A stretch of DNA of 9,766 nt from an uncultured Chromatiaceae bacterium. Its GTDB lineage: Bacteria; Pseudomonadota; Gammaproteobacteria; Enterobacterales; Alteromonadaceae. Each line of letters opens with the position of its first letter. Within the stretch, counting starts at the first letter, position 1. This document shows positions 1 to 6,871 of the stretch, one piece after another. Location: contig CAMLRA010000154.1 in the NCBI GenBank assembly GCA_946482325.1, positions 1 to 9,766 on the forward strand. Reading direction: 5' to 3'. The position numbers and the translations under genes are program-made. Under the pieces are notes generated by a model. It was not told the DNA's origin and did no database searches. It saw only the letters and a list, made by a program, of their open reading frames with translations.

Positions 1-939
1 TTCGACCCGCGGCCAGTTATTCGGCGCGCTGACATCCATCGCGTTCGATAAAGTGGCAACGGTTTTATTGACCTGCCACTGCCCGCTTTGCCAATAACGC
101 GGCACTGTATCGTTGGCATTGGTCGCAGCAATCATGCGTTTAATCGGCAAGCCCAGCACTTTGGCAATCAGGCCAGCCGTCAGGTTACCGAAGTTACCAC
201 TTGGCACAGAGATCACCAGCTGTTCGCGCTGCGCCGGCGTTAACTGCGCCACCGCTTCAAAGTAATAACAAACCTGGGCAAACAAGCGGCTGATATTAAT
301 CGAGTTGGCAGAGTTGATATTGAGTCGGCTGACTAAATCGCGGTCGTTAAACACTTCTTTAACTAAGGCCTGACACTGGTCAAAATCACCATCGACCGCC
401 AGTGTGTGGATATTGTCGCCGAGCGTCGTGAACAGCTTTTCCTGCAGCACGGAGATTTTGCCTTTCGGGAACAGGATCACCACCTGCACACCCGGTTGAC
501 GATAAAACGCATGCGCAACGGCTGCGCCGGTGTCGCCGGAAGTGGCGGTCACAATAGTTGTACGGCTGACTTTGGCGCGTTGTTGGGCGGCGAGCAGTGC
601 CCGCGCCATAAAACGGCCGCCAAAGTCTTTAAACGCCAGTGTCGGGCCATGAAACAGCTCGAGACAGCCGATGTCTGCTGTCACTGGCGCAACAGGAGCC
701 GGGAAATAAAACGCCTCGCCCAGCATTTGCTCAAGCTCTGCCAGCGGCAGCTCATCACCAATCAACGCATGTAACAGATGCGCGCTGCGTTTGGCAAAGG
801 GCATCGCCAGCAAGGCGTCGACATCCACTTTTGGCCAGCTGGCCGGAAAAAACAAACCTTGTTGCTCACCGAGGCCGATACGCACCGCATCTAAAAAACT
901 GACCTGCTGAGCCGGCACTTTGATATTTCTTAACAACAT
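1..939 (-). CDS. thrC: Threonine synthase, C-terminal part cut off by the window start
   Basis: Threonine synthase converts O-phospho-L-homoserine and water to L-threonine and phosphate with pyridoxal phosphate, the last step of threonine synthesis in the cytoplasm. Reading the minus strand from ATG at 939 gives 313 codons with no stop before the window edge. The E. coli enzyme has about 428 residues, so roughly a quarter is missing. Visible landmarks are the PLP-lysine motif HGPTLAFKDFGGRF (residues 97-109, Lys104 the likely Schiff-base lysine), the motif TATSGDTGAA soon after it, and SVPSGNFGNLTAG further on, which in the family contacts the PLP phosphate. An AGGA ribosome site (946-949) lies six bases upstream of the ATG. 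It is the third structural gene of the operon, 56 bases after thrB, and has no promoter of its own that I can see. The family call is secure. The sequence shows no truncation or frameshift inside the window. Confidence 0.97.
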   Translation of the reverse strand, partial: MLLRNIKVPAQQVSFLDAVRIGLGEQQGLFFPASWPKVDVDALLAMPFAKRSAHLLHALIGDELPLAELEQMLGEAFYFPAPVAPVTADIGCLELFHGPTLAFKDFGGRFMARALLAAQQRAKVSRTTIVTATSGDTGAAVAHAFYRQPGVQVVILFPKGKISVLQEKLFTTLGDNIHTLAVDGDFDQCQALVKEVFNDRDLVSRLNINSANSINISRLFAQVCYYFEAVAQLTPAQREQLVISVPSGNFGNLTAGLIAKVLGLPIKRMIAATNANDTVPRYWQSGQWQVNKTVATLSNAMDVSAPNNWPRVE

Positions 940-995
940 AATAGTTCCTGGAGCTTTGCTCTTAAATCATTGAATTTATTACTCAAACTAGCAGC
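940..995 (-). other. thrB-thrC intergenic spacer
   Basis: A 56-base AT-rich spacer between the thrB stop and the thrC start. It contains the thrC ribosome site and a tiny GAGC-AAA-GCTC stem just before it. I see no terminator or promoter, so thrC is presumably translated from the thrAB transcript. Confidence 0.6.
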
Positions 996-1928
996 CTACA
1001 AGGCGCGCGCCCCTGTGGTTGCCAGCCGGCAGATGTGCGTCATCGCATCAGCATTCTTTTCATAGTGCGCCGCCAGATAAGTGCGGGCGAATTCCGCCTG
1101 CGCTGCTGTGCTGCAAAGCGCAAACAATGTCGGGCCCGCGCCGGAAATTCCGACATGACCAATGCCCTCGGCCATCAACGCGGCCCGGATCGCCGGTAAC
1201 TCCGGAATTAATGGCGTGCGTGCCGGTTCTGCCACAACATCTTTGAGTGCCGCAAAAGCCTCGACTTCATCTTCGCTATATAAAGCAGCGACAAAACGCG
1301 CCACTGTGCCGGCGAACTGAATACTGTGTTTGAGTGTCAGCTGCTGTGGTAACACCGCCCGCGCCGCTTTCGTTGACAACACTGTGCCCGGATAACTCAG
1401 TACCACCAGCCAGTGAGAAAACCACGGCAGTTGGCGATACAGCAACGGGCTTTCCGGCAGCATCAGCTGCAAGCCGCCATGCAGCGAGGGCGCCACGTTG
1501 TCATAATGCACCCCGCCACTGACGCCGCCTTCACAGACGGCGGTCAGTTCCAGCAATTCGCGTTCGCTGAGCGGATGACCGAAGTAATCATTAAAGGCAT
1601 AACAAGCCACAACGATGGAACAGGCGCTGGAACCCAGGCCACTGCCGACCGGCAGATGCTTCACCAGCCGCAGTTTTAAGCGCGGTAATGCGCGGCCAAC
1701 TTTTTGCTCAAAAGCATAAAAGCTGGTCAGCACCAGATTGTCGTTGCTGTCGCCTGGCAACTGGTGGACATAACGGCCCGCCAGCTCCAGCGACATGGTT
1801 TCGGCTTCGCCGAGAATTTGTAACTCATCGCCAAGCAAAGTCCCGTCGACCGCTTCAAAGGCTGCGCCGAGTAAATCAAAACCAACCGAAAAATTCCCGG
1901 TGGAGGCTGGCGCAAAATACGACTTCAT
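996..1928 (-). CDS. thrB: Homoserine kinase (GHMP family)
   Basis: Homoserine kinase phosphorylates L-homoserine with ATP to O-phosphohomoserine, the substrate of ThrC. The 310-residue product equals the usual enterobacterial length and begins MKSYFAPASTGNFSVGFD, closely resembling the known ThrB N-terminus. The GHMP ATP-binding loop PVGSGLGSSAC lies at residues 93-103. A glycine-rich stretch containing EGGVSGGVHYDNVAPS starts near residue 133, and the C-terminal GHMP motif GISGAGPTLFA lies near 260-270. Start choice: a TTG at 1934 in the same frame would add two residues and overlap the thrA stop by four bases, but it sits one base from the GGAGG ribosome site (1936-1940). The ATG at 1928 is seven bases from it, the normal spacing. 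With that start the gene begins two bases after the thrA stop, so translation is probably coupled. Confidence 0.97.
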   Translation of the reverse strand: MKSYFAPASTGNFSVGFDLLGAAFEAVDGTLLGDELQILGEAETMSLELAGRYVHQLPGDSNDNLVLTSFYAFEQKVGRALPRLKLRLVKHLPVGSGLGSSACSIVVACYAFNDYFGHPLSERELLELTAVCEGGVSGGVHYDNVAPSLHGGLQLMLPESPLLYRQLPWFSHWLVVLSYPGTVLSTKAARAVLPQQLTLKHSIQFAGTVARFVAALYSEDEVEAFAALKDVVAEPARTPLIPELPAIRAALMAEGIGHVGISGAGPTLFALCSTAAQAEFARTYLAAHYEKNADAMTHICRLATTGARAL

Positions 1929-1930
1929 CT

Positions 1931-4390
1931 TCAAACCTCCTGCTGCCAGCCGAGTGTGCGCATCACATCGCCAAACACACCGGCTGCAGTGACCGCTGCA
2001 CCAGCGCCGTAACCCCGCAGCACAAACGGAATGGGTTGGTAATAACGGGTATGGATCGCCAGCGCGTTTTCACCGTCTTTCACCTTGGCGAGCGGATGGT
2101 CCAGATCTAAGGCTTTGACCGCCACTTTGCACTGACCGTCGGCGATTTCGCCAATAAAACGCAGTACTTTACCTTCAGCTTGCGCAGCGGAGACCTTGTC
2201 AGCGTACCAGGCGTCCAGTTCAGGCAGCTTGGCCATAAAAGTCGCCACATCAGTGCCGGGCGCAAAATCGGCTGGTAACACACCTTCGACGGTGACATCA
2301 GCCAAATCCAGTTCCAGACCGGCTTCACGCGCCATGATCAGCAGCTTACGAGCGACGTCCATACCGGATAAATCATCACGTGGGTCTGGTTCGGTAAAGC
2401 CCATCGCTTTGGCTTTGGCGGTCACTTCCGACAGCGGCAGGCCTTTTTCCAGCTCACCAAACAGGTAACTCAGGCTGCCCGATAAAATGCCTTCAAACGC
2501 CACCAGTTCATCACCGGCGTTTAACAGGCCCTGCAAGGTGTCGATGACCGGCAAACCAGCGCCGACAGTGGTTTCATACAGGAAACGGCGGCGGTGACGC
2601 TGTGCCACCTGACGCAGTTCGCGGTAATAATCCAGGCTCGCGGTATTGGCCTTTTTGTTTGGCGTCACGACATGAAAACCCGCCGCCAGGAACTGGCTGT
2701 ACTGCGCCGCAATAACTTCTGAACTGGTGCAGTCAATCAATACCGGGTTGGTTAAATGATGTTCCTGCACAAATTTATCCAGCGCCGCCAGCGAGAACTG
2801 AGCGGTGGCTGAGGCCATCGCATCTTGCCAGCCAGTTAAATCAATGCCCTGGCCGTTTAACAATAACTGGCGGGAATTGGCAATACCGTACACGCTCAAA
2901 CGTACGTTGCGGTTTTGCAGAAATTGCTGTTGACGCTGGAACTGCGCTAATAATTCACTGCCAACTACGCCACAACCGACCAGGAACACGTCGATGCTCG
3001 GTACATGGCTGAAGAAGTTCTCATGGCAAACTTTGACCGCATTCTGGCAACTTTGCTGCTCGACGACGGCAGAGATAGAGCGTTCACTGGAATCCTGCGC
3101 AATCGCCACGACGTTGACGCGGGCTTGGGATAACGACGCGAAAAACTTTGCCGCCACACCACGATGCTGGCGCATACCATCGCCAACCAGGCTAACAATT
3201 GCCATGTCAGTCTGGATAGCTAAAGGGCGCAACAATTTACCCTGCAGCTCCAGCTCAAATTCGGCTTCCAGCGCGCGTTTGGCGGCGGTTAAATCCAGCT
3301 GCGCCACACAGAAGCTGATGCTGAATTCGCTGGAGGACTGAGTGATTAAATTCACCGACACCTGCTCGCGCGCCATAGTGGCAAAAATGCGCGATGCCAT
3401 GCCGACTACGCCTTTGAGGCCAGGGCCGGATACTGTGATCAGCGCCAGATGTTCCAGACTGGAAATACCTTTAACCAGACTGTCGCCACTGTTGTGGTTG
3501 TCGATGCAGCTGCCCGGCGCCTGCGGGTTTAAAGTATTTTTGATGTAACAAGGGATTTGATAACGTGCCAGCGGCCCAATGGTCTTCGGGTGCAGCACTT
3601 TGGCGCCGAAATAAGATAATTCCATCGCCTCGTCGTAAGATAAGTGGTCAATCAGCTTGGCATTTTTAACCTGGCGCGGGTCAGCACTATAAACGCCGTC
3701 CACATCGGTCCAAATCTCACAAACTGACGCACGCAGTGCGGCTGCGACAATAGCGGCTGAATAGTCCGAGCCGTTCCGGCCCAGCAGACAAAGCTCACCT
3801 TGGGCATTACTGGAGACAAAACCGGCCAGCACGTACACCTGCGCCGGCTGTTTTTTCACGGCGGCGCCGAGTGCGATTTCGGAAGCAGGCACATCGGCCA
3901 CTGCATTCAGGTAATCACCCTGACTTTTCACGCATTGCACCGAATCGAGCAGGACGGCTTTCACCTGCTGCGCCAGCAGTAATTCGGTCATCAGCGCGAC
4001 ACTGAATTGCTCACCAAGGCCCAGCAACTGCGCCTTGATATGGTCCGGACAATAATGCAGTAATTCAACGCCTTGCAGCCGGTTGCTCAGTGTCGCATCT
4101 TGCGCAGCAACGACCGCTTGCAGGCGCTGCTGCGCTTCGTTACCCAGCACGCCTGCCGCATCGGCCAACATTTTCTGCAGGCGCTGCCGCCAGCCATTTA
4201 ACGCATCCTGATAACCGGTGCCCAAAAAGGCCAGGTCCGTCAGTTCTACCAATAAATTGGTCACCCCATGCGGCGCAGATAAAACCAGTCCGACCGGCTC
4301 GGTTTGTGGTTGCGACCGCACAATAGCCGCAACTTCCAGAAACCGCGCCACAGACGCTAACGACGAACCCCCAAACTTAAGCACCCGCAT
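1931..4390 (-). CDS. thrA: Bifunctional aspartokinase I / homoserine dehydrogenase I
   Basis: This fused enzyme catalyses two steps of the aspartate pathway: phosphorylation of aspartate, and NAD(P)H reduction of aspartate semialdehyde to homoserine. Its 819 residues match the 820 of E. coli ThrA. The kinase half starts with KFGGSS (5-10) and contains GLGEQFS (124-130) and GRNGSDYSA (204-212). Two ACT-type regulatory segments follow, about 317-362 and 398-443, with the paired patterns [16 protein letters not shown] and [16 protein letters not shown]. In this family they mediate threonine feedback inhibition. The dehydrogenase half opens with the Rossmann motif VGCGVVGSE (471-479), then TPNKKAN (576-582), [10 protein letters not shown] (605-614), GILSGSLSY (634-642) and [14 protein letters not shown] (665-678). 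The GAGGAG ribosome site (4398-4403) is seven bases before the ATG. All expected blocks are present and I see no sign of decay. Confidence 0.98.
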   Translation of the reverse strand: MRVLKFGGSSLASVARFLEVAAIVRSQPQTEPVGLVLSAPHGVTNLLVELTDLAFLGTGYQDALNGWRQRLQKMLADAAGVLGNEAQQRLQAVVAAQDATLSNRLQGVELLHYCPDHIKAQLLGLGEQFSVALMTELLLAQQVKAVLLDSVQCVKSQGDYLNAVADVPASEIALGAAVKKQPAQVYVLAGFVSSNAQGELCLLGRNGSDYSAAIVAAALRASVCEIWTDVDGVYSADPRQVKNAKLIDHLSYDEAMELSYFGAKVLHPKTIGPLARYQIPCYIKNTLNPQAPGSCIDNHNSGDSLVKGISSLEHLALITVSGPGLKGVVGMASRIFATMAREQVSVNLITQSSSEFSISFCVAQLDLTAAKRALEAEFELELQGKLLRPLAIQTDMAIVSLVGDGMRQHRGVAAKFFASLSQARVNVVAIAQDSSERSISAVVEQQSCQNAVKVCHENFFSHVPSIDVFLVGCGVVGSELLAQFQRQQQFLQNRNVRLSVYGIANSRQLLLNGQGIDLTGWQDAMASATAQFSLAALDKFVQEHHLTNPVLIDCTSSEVIAAQYSQFLAAGFHVVTPNKKANTASLDYYRELRQVAQRHRRRFLYETTVGAGLPVIDTLQGLLNAGDELVAFEGILSGSLSYLFGELEKGLPLSEVTAKAKAMGFTEPDPRDDLSGMDVARKLLIMAREAGLELDLADVTVEGVLPADFAPGTDVATFMAKLPELDAWYADKVSAAQAEGKVLRFIGEIADGQCKVAVKALDLDHPLAKVKDGENALAIHTRYYQPIPFVLRGYGAGAAVTAAGVFGDVMRTLGWQQEV

Positions 4391-4397
4391 TTTTTTG

Positions 4398-4403
4398 CTC
4401 CTC
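4398..4403 (-). promoter_or_regulatory. Ribosome-binding site of thrA
   Basis: GAGGAG on the minus strand, seven bases upstream of the thrA ATG at 4390. It lies just downstream of the attenuator, so terminator release exposes both the gene and this strong site. Confidence 0.85.
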
Positions 4404-4414
4404 AGATAAAACGC

Positions 4415-4449
4415 AAAAGGCCCGTGACTGTTGAGGTCACGGGCCTTTT
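4415..4449 (-). terminator. thr attenuator: intrinsic terminator in the leader
   Basis: On the minus strand AAAAGGCCCGTGAC and GTCACGGGCCTTTT form a perfect 14-bp stem around a seven-base loop. TTTT, GCG and TTTT then follow before the thrA ribosome site. It lies between the Thr/Ile-rich leader peptide and thrA, where the attenuator of a thr operon belongs. An alternative pairing is visible: GAGGTC at 4469-4474, just after the leader stop codon, is complementary to GACCTC at 4433-4438, which covers the end of the 5' stem and the loop. Formation of that antiterminator, when a ribosome stalls on scarce Thr- or Ile-tRNA, would prevent the terminator. The hairpin is seen directly. The switching mechanism is inferred from the E. 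coli thr operon. Confidence 0.93.
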
Positions 4450-4474
4450 CTCAAGACAATACGCCGCCGACCTC

Positions 4475-4537
4475 CTACCCCGCAGGGCTGGTGGTAATAA
4501 TCGTGGTGGTTGTATTGATAATTTTGGTATATTTCAT
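4475..4537 (-). CDS. thrL: thr operon leader peptide, Thr/Ile rich
   Basis: A 20-residue reading frame on the minus strand, ATG at 4537 and TAG at 4475-4477. It starts MKYTKIIN, continues TTTTIITT and ends SPAG. Seven residues are threonine (codons ACC, ACA, ACG) and four are isoleucine. E. coli ThrL is a 21-residue peptide of the same character. Translation by a ribosome that stalls on the Thr/Ile codon block (residues 4-16) senses charged Thr- and Ile-tRNA and selects terminator or antiterminator. The peptide has no other known job. There is no convincing ribosome site in front of the ATG; a weak AAGA lies five bases away. The gene is recognised by composition and position, upstream of the attenuator and thrA. 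Confidence 0.93.
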   Translation of the reverse strand: MKYTKIINTTTTIITTSPAG

Positions 4538-4543
4538 GCGTCT

Positions 4544-4573
4544 TATATGCGCATTGTTTTAGACGTCTGTCAA
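4544..4573 (-). promoter_or_regulatory. Candidate thr operon promoter
   Basis: A perfect -35 hexamer TTGACA lies at 4568-4573 on the minus strand. The only -10-like sequences downstream are CATATA (18-base spacer) or the better TATAAG (4542-4547, 20-base spacer, too long by usual standards). Either would start transcription on or within a few bases of the leader ATG at 4537, leaving little or no 5' untranslated leader. The -35 overlaps one arm of the inverted repeat 4572-4589. The -35 is clear, but the -10 assignment is uncertain. Confidence 0.5.
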
Positions 4574-4589
4574 TCTAAATGTTTAGATT
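4572..4589. repeat. 8-2-8 perfect inverted repeat, possible operator
   Basis: AATCTAAA and TTTAGATT flank a two-base centre in the short gap between the diguanylate cyclase stop and the thr leader. One end overlaps the candidate thr -35 box, a position typical of a repressor or activator site. It is AT-rich and not followed by a T run on the minus strand, so it is a poor terminator. The symmetry is seen; the function is a guess. Confidence 0.45.
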
Positions 4590-4593
4590 AATT

Positions 4594-5565
4594 TCAGTTC
4601 GCCTTTTTCTGATAGTCCGTTTCGCCGGCCTGGTAACAACATACCCGATTCCGACCGGTTCTTTTCGCGTTGTATAATGCCATGTCTGCGCAGCGAATTA
4701 AATCATCATGCAGGAAATGTTGTTTCGGTAAAAATTCCGCAACGCCCATACTGAGCGTCGCTCTGATCGTTTGCTGATTAAACAGCATCGAATAATCGGC
4801 TACAGCGCGGCAAATTCGCTCGGCAACCTCGGCCGCCCCTTCCAGACCCGTGTCTGGCAAAATAATGCCAAACTCTTCGCCGCCATAACGCCCCAGTAAA
4901 TCTGAATCACGCAGCAGACTGCCAATAAAGGACGCCAGCTCCACCAACACAAAATCGCCGCCTAAATGGCCGTATTTGTCATTCAGATCTTTAAATTTAT
5001 CCAGGTCAAATAAAATCAGGCTGAGAGAATGCTGGTAACGCTGAGCCCGATGAATTTCCTGCTTCAGCTGTTCTTCCCAATAACGCCGGTTTTGTACTTT
5101 GGTCAGGCCATCCTGCCGGTTGGCTTTTTCCAGTTCAATCAGCGTGCGGCTTAAATGCTGCTGATAAACAAAAGCATCAGTGGCATCTTCAATTAAAATG
5201 CAAATCAGTGGTTGTTCATGTTGGGCTGTGACGAGCGGCAGCATAGTGCAATTTTGCGCCATGTACTGGCTGCTGCTGGTAATAGGCCGTAAATGCGGCA
5301 GCTTAAAAATATATTGGCGCTGCTCCCAACTGCTGAATGCAGGCGAATTTAAATCCAGCACACTCATCAGTTTGCGTTTGAGCCAGGCTTCCGGTAAATC
5401 GGCAAAAACCGTGAACAGCGACTTGCCCGCCACTTCGCTCAGTTGCAGATTGCCATGCCGCTCAATGAAGCCATTCAGATAACGGATATTGTATTCATCA
5501 TCAATCACAATGACGCCGCTATTGAGTGCAGCGAGGACCGGATTACACAGCATCTCCTGAAACAT
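4594..5565 (-). CDS. Diguanylate cyclase with N-terminal PAS-like domain
   Basis: Predicted to condense two GTP to cyclic di-GMP. In the 323-residue product the first ~130 residues resemble a PAS sensor fold: LNSGVIVIDDEYNIRYLNGFIERH near the start, and ICILIEDATD at its end. A short helical linker (about 133-150) leads to the GGDEF domain, which begins near DGLTKVQNRR (152-161). It holds FDLDKFKDLNDKYGH for metal and nucleotide binding, the catalytic signature GRYGGEEF (GGEEF at 228-232) and SMGVAEF. The inhibitory site RDSD lies exactly five residues before GGEEF, so product feedback should be intact. No membrane segment or signal peptide is visible, so it is probably cytoplasmic. Start: the ATG at 5565 shares one base with the TGA of the upstream gene (TGATG) and has GGAAG seven bases upstream. 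The TTG three bases earlier is less likely. It is the last gene of a three-gene operon, so its cyclase activity is probably controlled by the receiver/CheC pair. Confidence 0.93.
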   Translation of the reverse strand: MFQEMLCNPVLAALNSGVIVIDDEYNIRYLNGFIERHGNLQLSEVAGKSLFTVFADLPEAWLKRKLMSVLDLNSPAFSSWEQRQYIFKLPHLRPITSSSQYMAQNCTMLPLVTAQHEQPLICILIEDATDAFVYQQHLSRTLIELEKANRQDGLTKVQNRRYWEEQLKQEIHRAQRYQHSLSLILFDLDKFKDLNDKYGHLGGDFVLVELASFIGSLLRDSDLLGRYGGEEFGIILPDTGLEGAAEVAERICRAVADYSMLFNQQTIRATLSMGVAEFLPKQHFLHDDLIRCADMALYNAKRTGRNRVCCYQAGETDYQKKAN

Positions 5566-6179
5566 CAATAGGCTTCCAGGATCCGATCCAGAATGTTTTT
5601 GATATTACTAACGGCTTCACCCGGGATCAGCAAAATCATATCGCAGTTAAATGAATGATCGATAAGCTGATAACTGATATCCACTTTTAATGCATGCTCC
5701 CAGTGAAACGAAGTATTTTTCAGCACGTCGGCAACATTACCATGGCGCGACGACAGTATTCTGGGCGCAGAATATGACAGGCTGTTTTCAATCTGATCAG
5801 CTAAACCGTTTAAGAAAGTGGTGGTCAAAATAGAGCTGATGTCGGTCAACATTTCAATCTCTGAGACATCACCGGCTTCATAACCAAGCAAAGCAGAAAT
5901 TTTGTGTGCATTTTCCATCTGGTACAACACTATGGCTTCGCCACGCACACCTTCATTCCCAAAAAAGCCTTGGCTGACTAATGCAGCTTCAGCGTCCTGA
6001 TAACGGTTTTCGAATTCTTCCGGGATATGCATGGCCCCGACCAGTGCAATCGAAGGCACTTGTAAATGCACAAAAGTATTGAGGAAACGCGCCAGTTTGT
6101 CGCTGGCAAGACCCATCGCAACATTAATGATTTCTTGCAGGCAGTCACGCTGCTCTTCACTGAAGCCGAGATTATTCAT
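5565..6179 (-). CDS. CheC-like CheY-P phosphatase family protein
   Basis: CheC/CheX/FliY proteins dephosphorylate CheY-type receivers. The length (204 residues) fits CheC rather than the shorter CheX. The N-terminal helix EEQRDCLQEIINVAMGLA (8-25) aligns by eye with the CheC active-site helix and keeps the Glu and Asn of the E-x-x-N motif (E16, N19). The pseudo-symmetric second helix, DISSILTTTFLNGLADQ (113-129), keeps the shape TxFLNxLAD, but Asp113 and Ser116 stand where Glu and Asn would be. This site looks inactive or altered. The gene overlaps the upstream receiver by four bases (ATGA) and the downstream cyclase by one base (TGATG), so the three proteins are probably made in a fixed ratio. 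Its likely partner is the receiver encoded just upstream. That pairing is inferred from context. No membrane segments are visible. Confidence 0.83.
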   Translation of the reverse strand: MNNLGFSEEQRDCLQEIINVAMGLASDKLARFLNTFVHLQVPSIALVGAMHIPEEFENRYQDAEAALVSQGFFGNEGVRGEAIVLYQMENAHKISALLGYEAGDVSEIEMLTDISSILTTTFLNGLADQIENSLSYSAPRILSSRHGNVADVLKNTSFHWEHALKVDISYQLIDHSFNCDMILLIPGEAVSNIKNILDRILEAY

Positions 6180-6541
6180 ATGAAACCATACTGTTTCAGC
6201 ACGCCGATGATTTTATCTTCATTCACCGGTTTTTGCACAAAAGCCAAAGCACCAAGCTCCATCACACGCTTTTGCATTTCCGGTTGGATATCCGCAGAAA
6301 TCACAATAACAAAACAGTCGATGCCTTCGGCCTTGATCGCTTCTAATACGCCTACGCCATCTAATTCCGGCATTGTTAAATCAAGAAACACCAGACCAAT
6401 TTCCTGGCTGCGCAATACAGCCAGAGCTTCCATACCATTGCCCGCAGTCTGAAATTCCGCATCAAAGGATTCCGGCAGACTTTTTCGCACTTGCTTACGG
6501 GCTAAAATTGAATCGTCACAAATCAGGACTGGCAAAGCCAT
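6176..6541 (-). CDS. Stand-alone CheY-like response regulator
   Basis: A single receiver domain of 121 residues with no output domain. The acidic pocket is D9-D10, the phospho-acceptor is Asp54 in FLDLTMPELDG, the switch hydroxyl is Ser82 in VISAD, and the conserved lysine is K104 in VQKPV. All the residues needed for phosphorylation are present. Without a DNA-binding or enzymatic domain it must act by protein contact, as CheY does. The obvious partners are the CheC-like protein and the PAS/GGDEF protein encoded directly downstream, and the kinase encoded divergently. A GAGG ribosome site lies nine bases before the ATG at 6541, and the promoter at 6589-6617 drives it as first gene of the operon. 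It is not the flagellar CheY by context, since no chemotaxis or flagellar genes are nearby. Confidence 0.93.
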   Translation of the reverse strand: MALPVLICDDSILARKQVRKSLPESFDAEFQTAGNGMEALAVLRSQEIGLVFLDLTMPELDGVGVLEAIKAEGIDCFVIVISADIQPEMQKRVMELGALAFVQKPVNEDKIIGVLKQYGFI

Positions 6542-6588
6542 GCAGAACTGCCTCTGTATTTCTAATAATTATTTGAAGTTACGGGCAA

Positions 6589-6617
6589 AATATAACCACT
6601 TGCCCCTTTGATTGCAA
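6589..6617 (-). promoter_or_regulatory. Sigma-70-type promoter of the receiver/CheC/GGDEF operon
   Basis: On the minus strand TTGCAA (6612-6617) and TATATT (6589-6594) are separated by exactly 17 bases. They match the -35 and -10 consensus at four and five of six positions. Transcription would start near 6582, giving a leader of about 40 bases before the receiver ATG at 6541. Confidence 0.65.
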
Positions 6618-6729
6618 CATCCGTGCACCGGCTATTGTAAAATGTAACAGCAGTTTTACCATCATTGAACTAACCCTGCTGAGGAGGATTTGGACTATAG
6701 TTTGGCTGCCACGCCGTCACGGCAACTCT

Positions 6730-6750
6730 TGTGGCTATACTTCAGCCACA
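6730..6750 (+). repeat. Short hairpin upstream of the sensor kinase
   Basis: TGTGGCT and AGCCACA pair perfectly around a seven-base loop. No T run follows immediately, so it is not a typical terminator. It may be an operator or an RNA hairpin in the kinase leader, or chance. Confidence 0.4.
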
Positions 6751-6871
6751 CACATTGGCCAAATAATGTAGTAAAGTATTTTAATTATTGTTTTTTTTAG
6801 CTAATTTTATAGCATTGGCTGGCAGCTCCAGAGCTCTACTGGCGGCGCATTCAGAATTCACAGGATGTCAG

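Larger units (their letters stand above)
6542..6871. promoter_or_regulatory. Divergent control region between signalling operon and sensor kinase
   Basis: 330 bases without a convincing gene. It holds the promoter of the receiver operon (6589-6617, minus strand), an imperfect palindrome GCCGT-C-ACGGC (6713-6723), a 7-bp hairpin TGTGGCT/AGCCACA with a seven-base loop (6730-6750), and an AT-rich stretch before the kinase start. I cannot pick a convincing plus-strand promoter: TATAGT at 6696-6701 and TATACT at 6736-6741 resemble -10 boxes but lack good -35 boxes. The palindrome and hairpin are candidate control sites only. Confidence 0.55.

Noticed and set aside
406..774. Long open plus-strand frames opposite thrC, such as 122 codons here
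   Set aside because: They are antisense to a clearly conserved enzyme, have no family resemblance, and arise from the codon bias of the real gene. The same holds for the open frames opposite thrA, thrB and the kinase.
4572..4589. The inverted repeat as a terminator of the diguanylate cyclase operon
   Set aside because: The stem is almost all A-T and is followed by GACAG, not a T run, on the minus strand.
6176..6541. The lone receiver as the flagellar chemotaxis CheY
   Set aside because: No chemotaxis or flagellar genes are adjacent, and the operon continues with a CheC-like protein and a diguanylate cyclase. A dedicated role in this module is more likely.
6690..6800. A 36-codon plus-strand frame starting TTG after a GAGGAGG stretch upstream of the kinase
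   Set aside because: The ribosome-like sequence ends only two bases from the TTG, too close for initiation. The product resembles no peptide I know, and the frame crosses the palindrome and hairpin region. Probably chance, but a conservation test would settle it.
6788..6871. A 28-residue N-terminal extension of the sensor kinase from a TTG start
   Set aside because: It has no ribosome site and runs through an AT-rich leader. The ATG at 6872 has AGGA at good spacing and gives a normal short cytoplasmic N-terminus before the first membrane helix.
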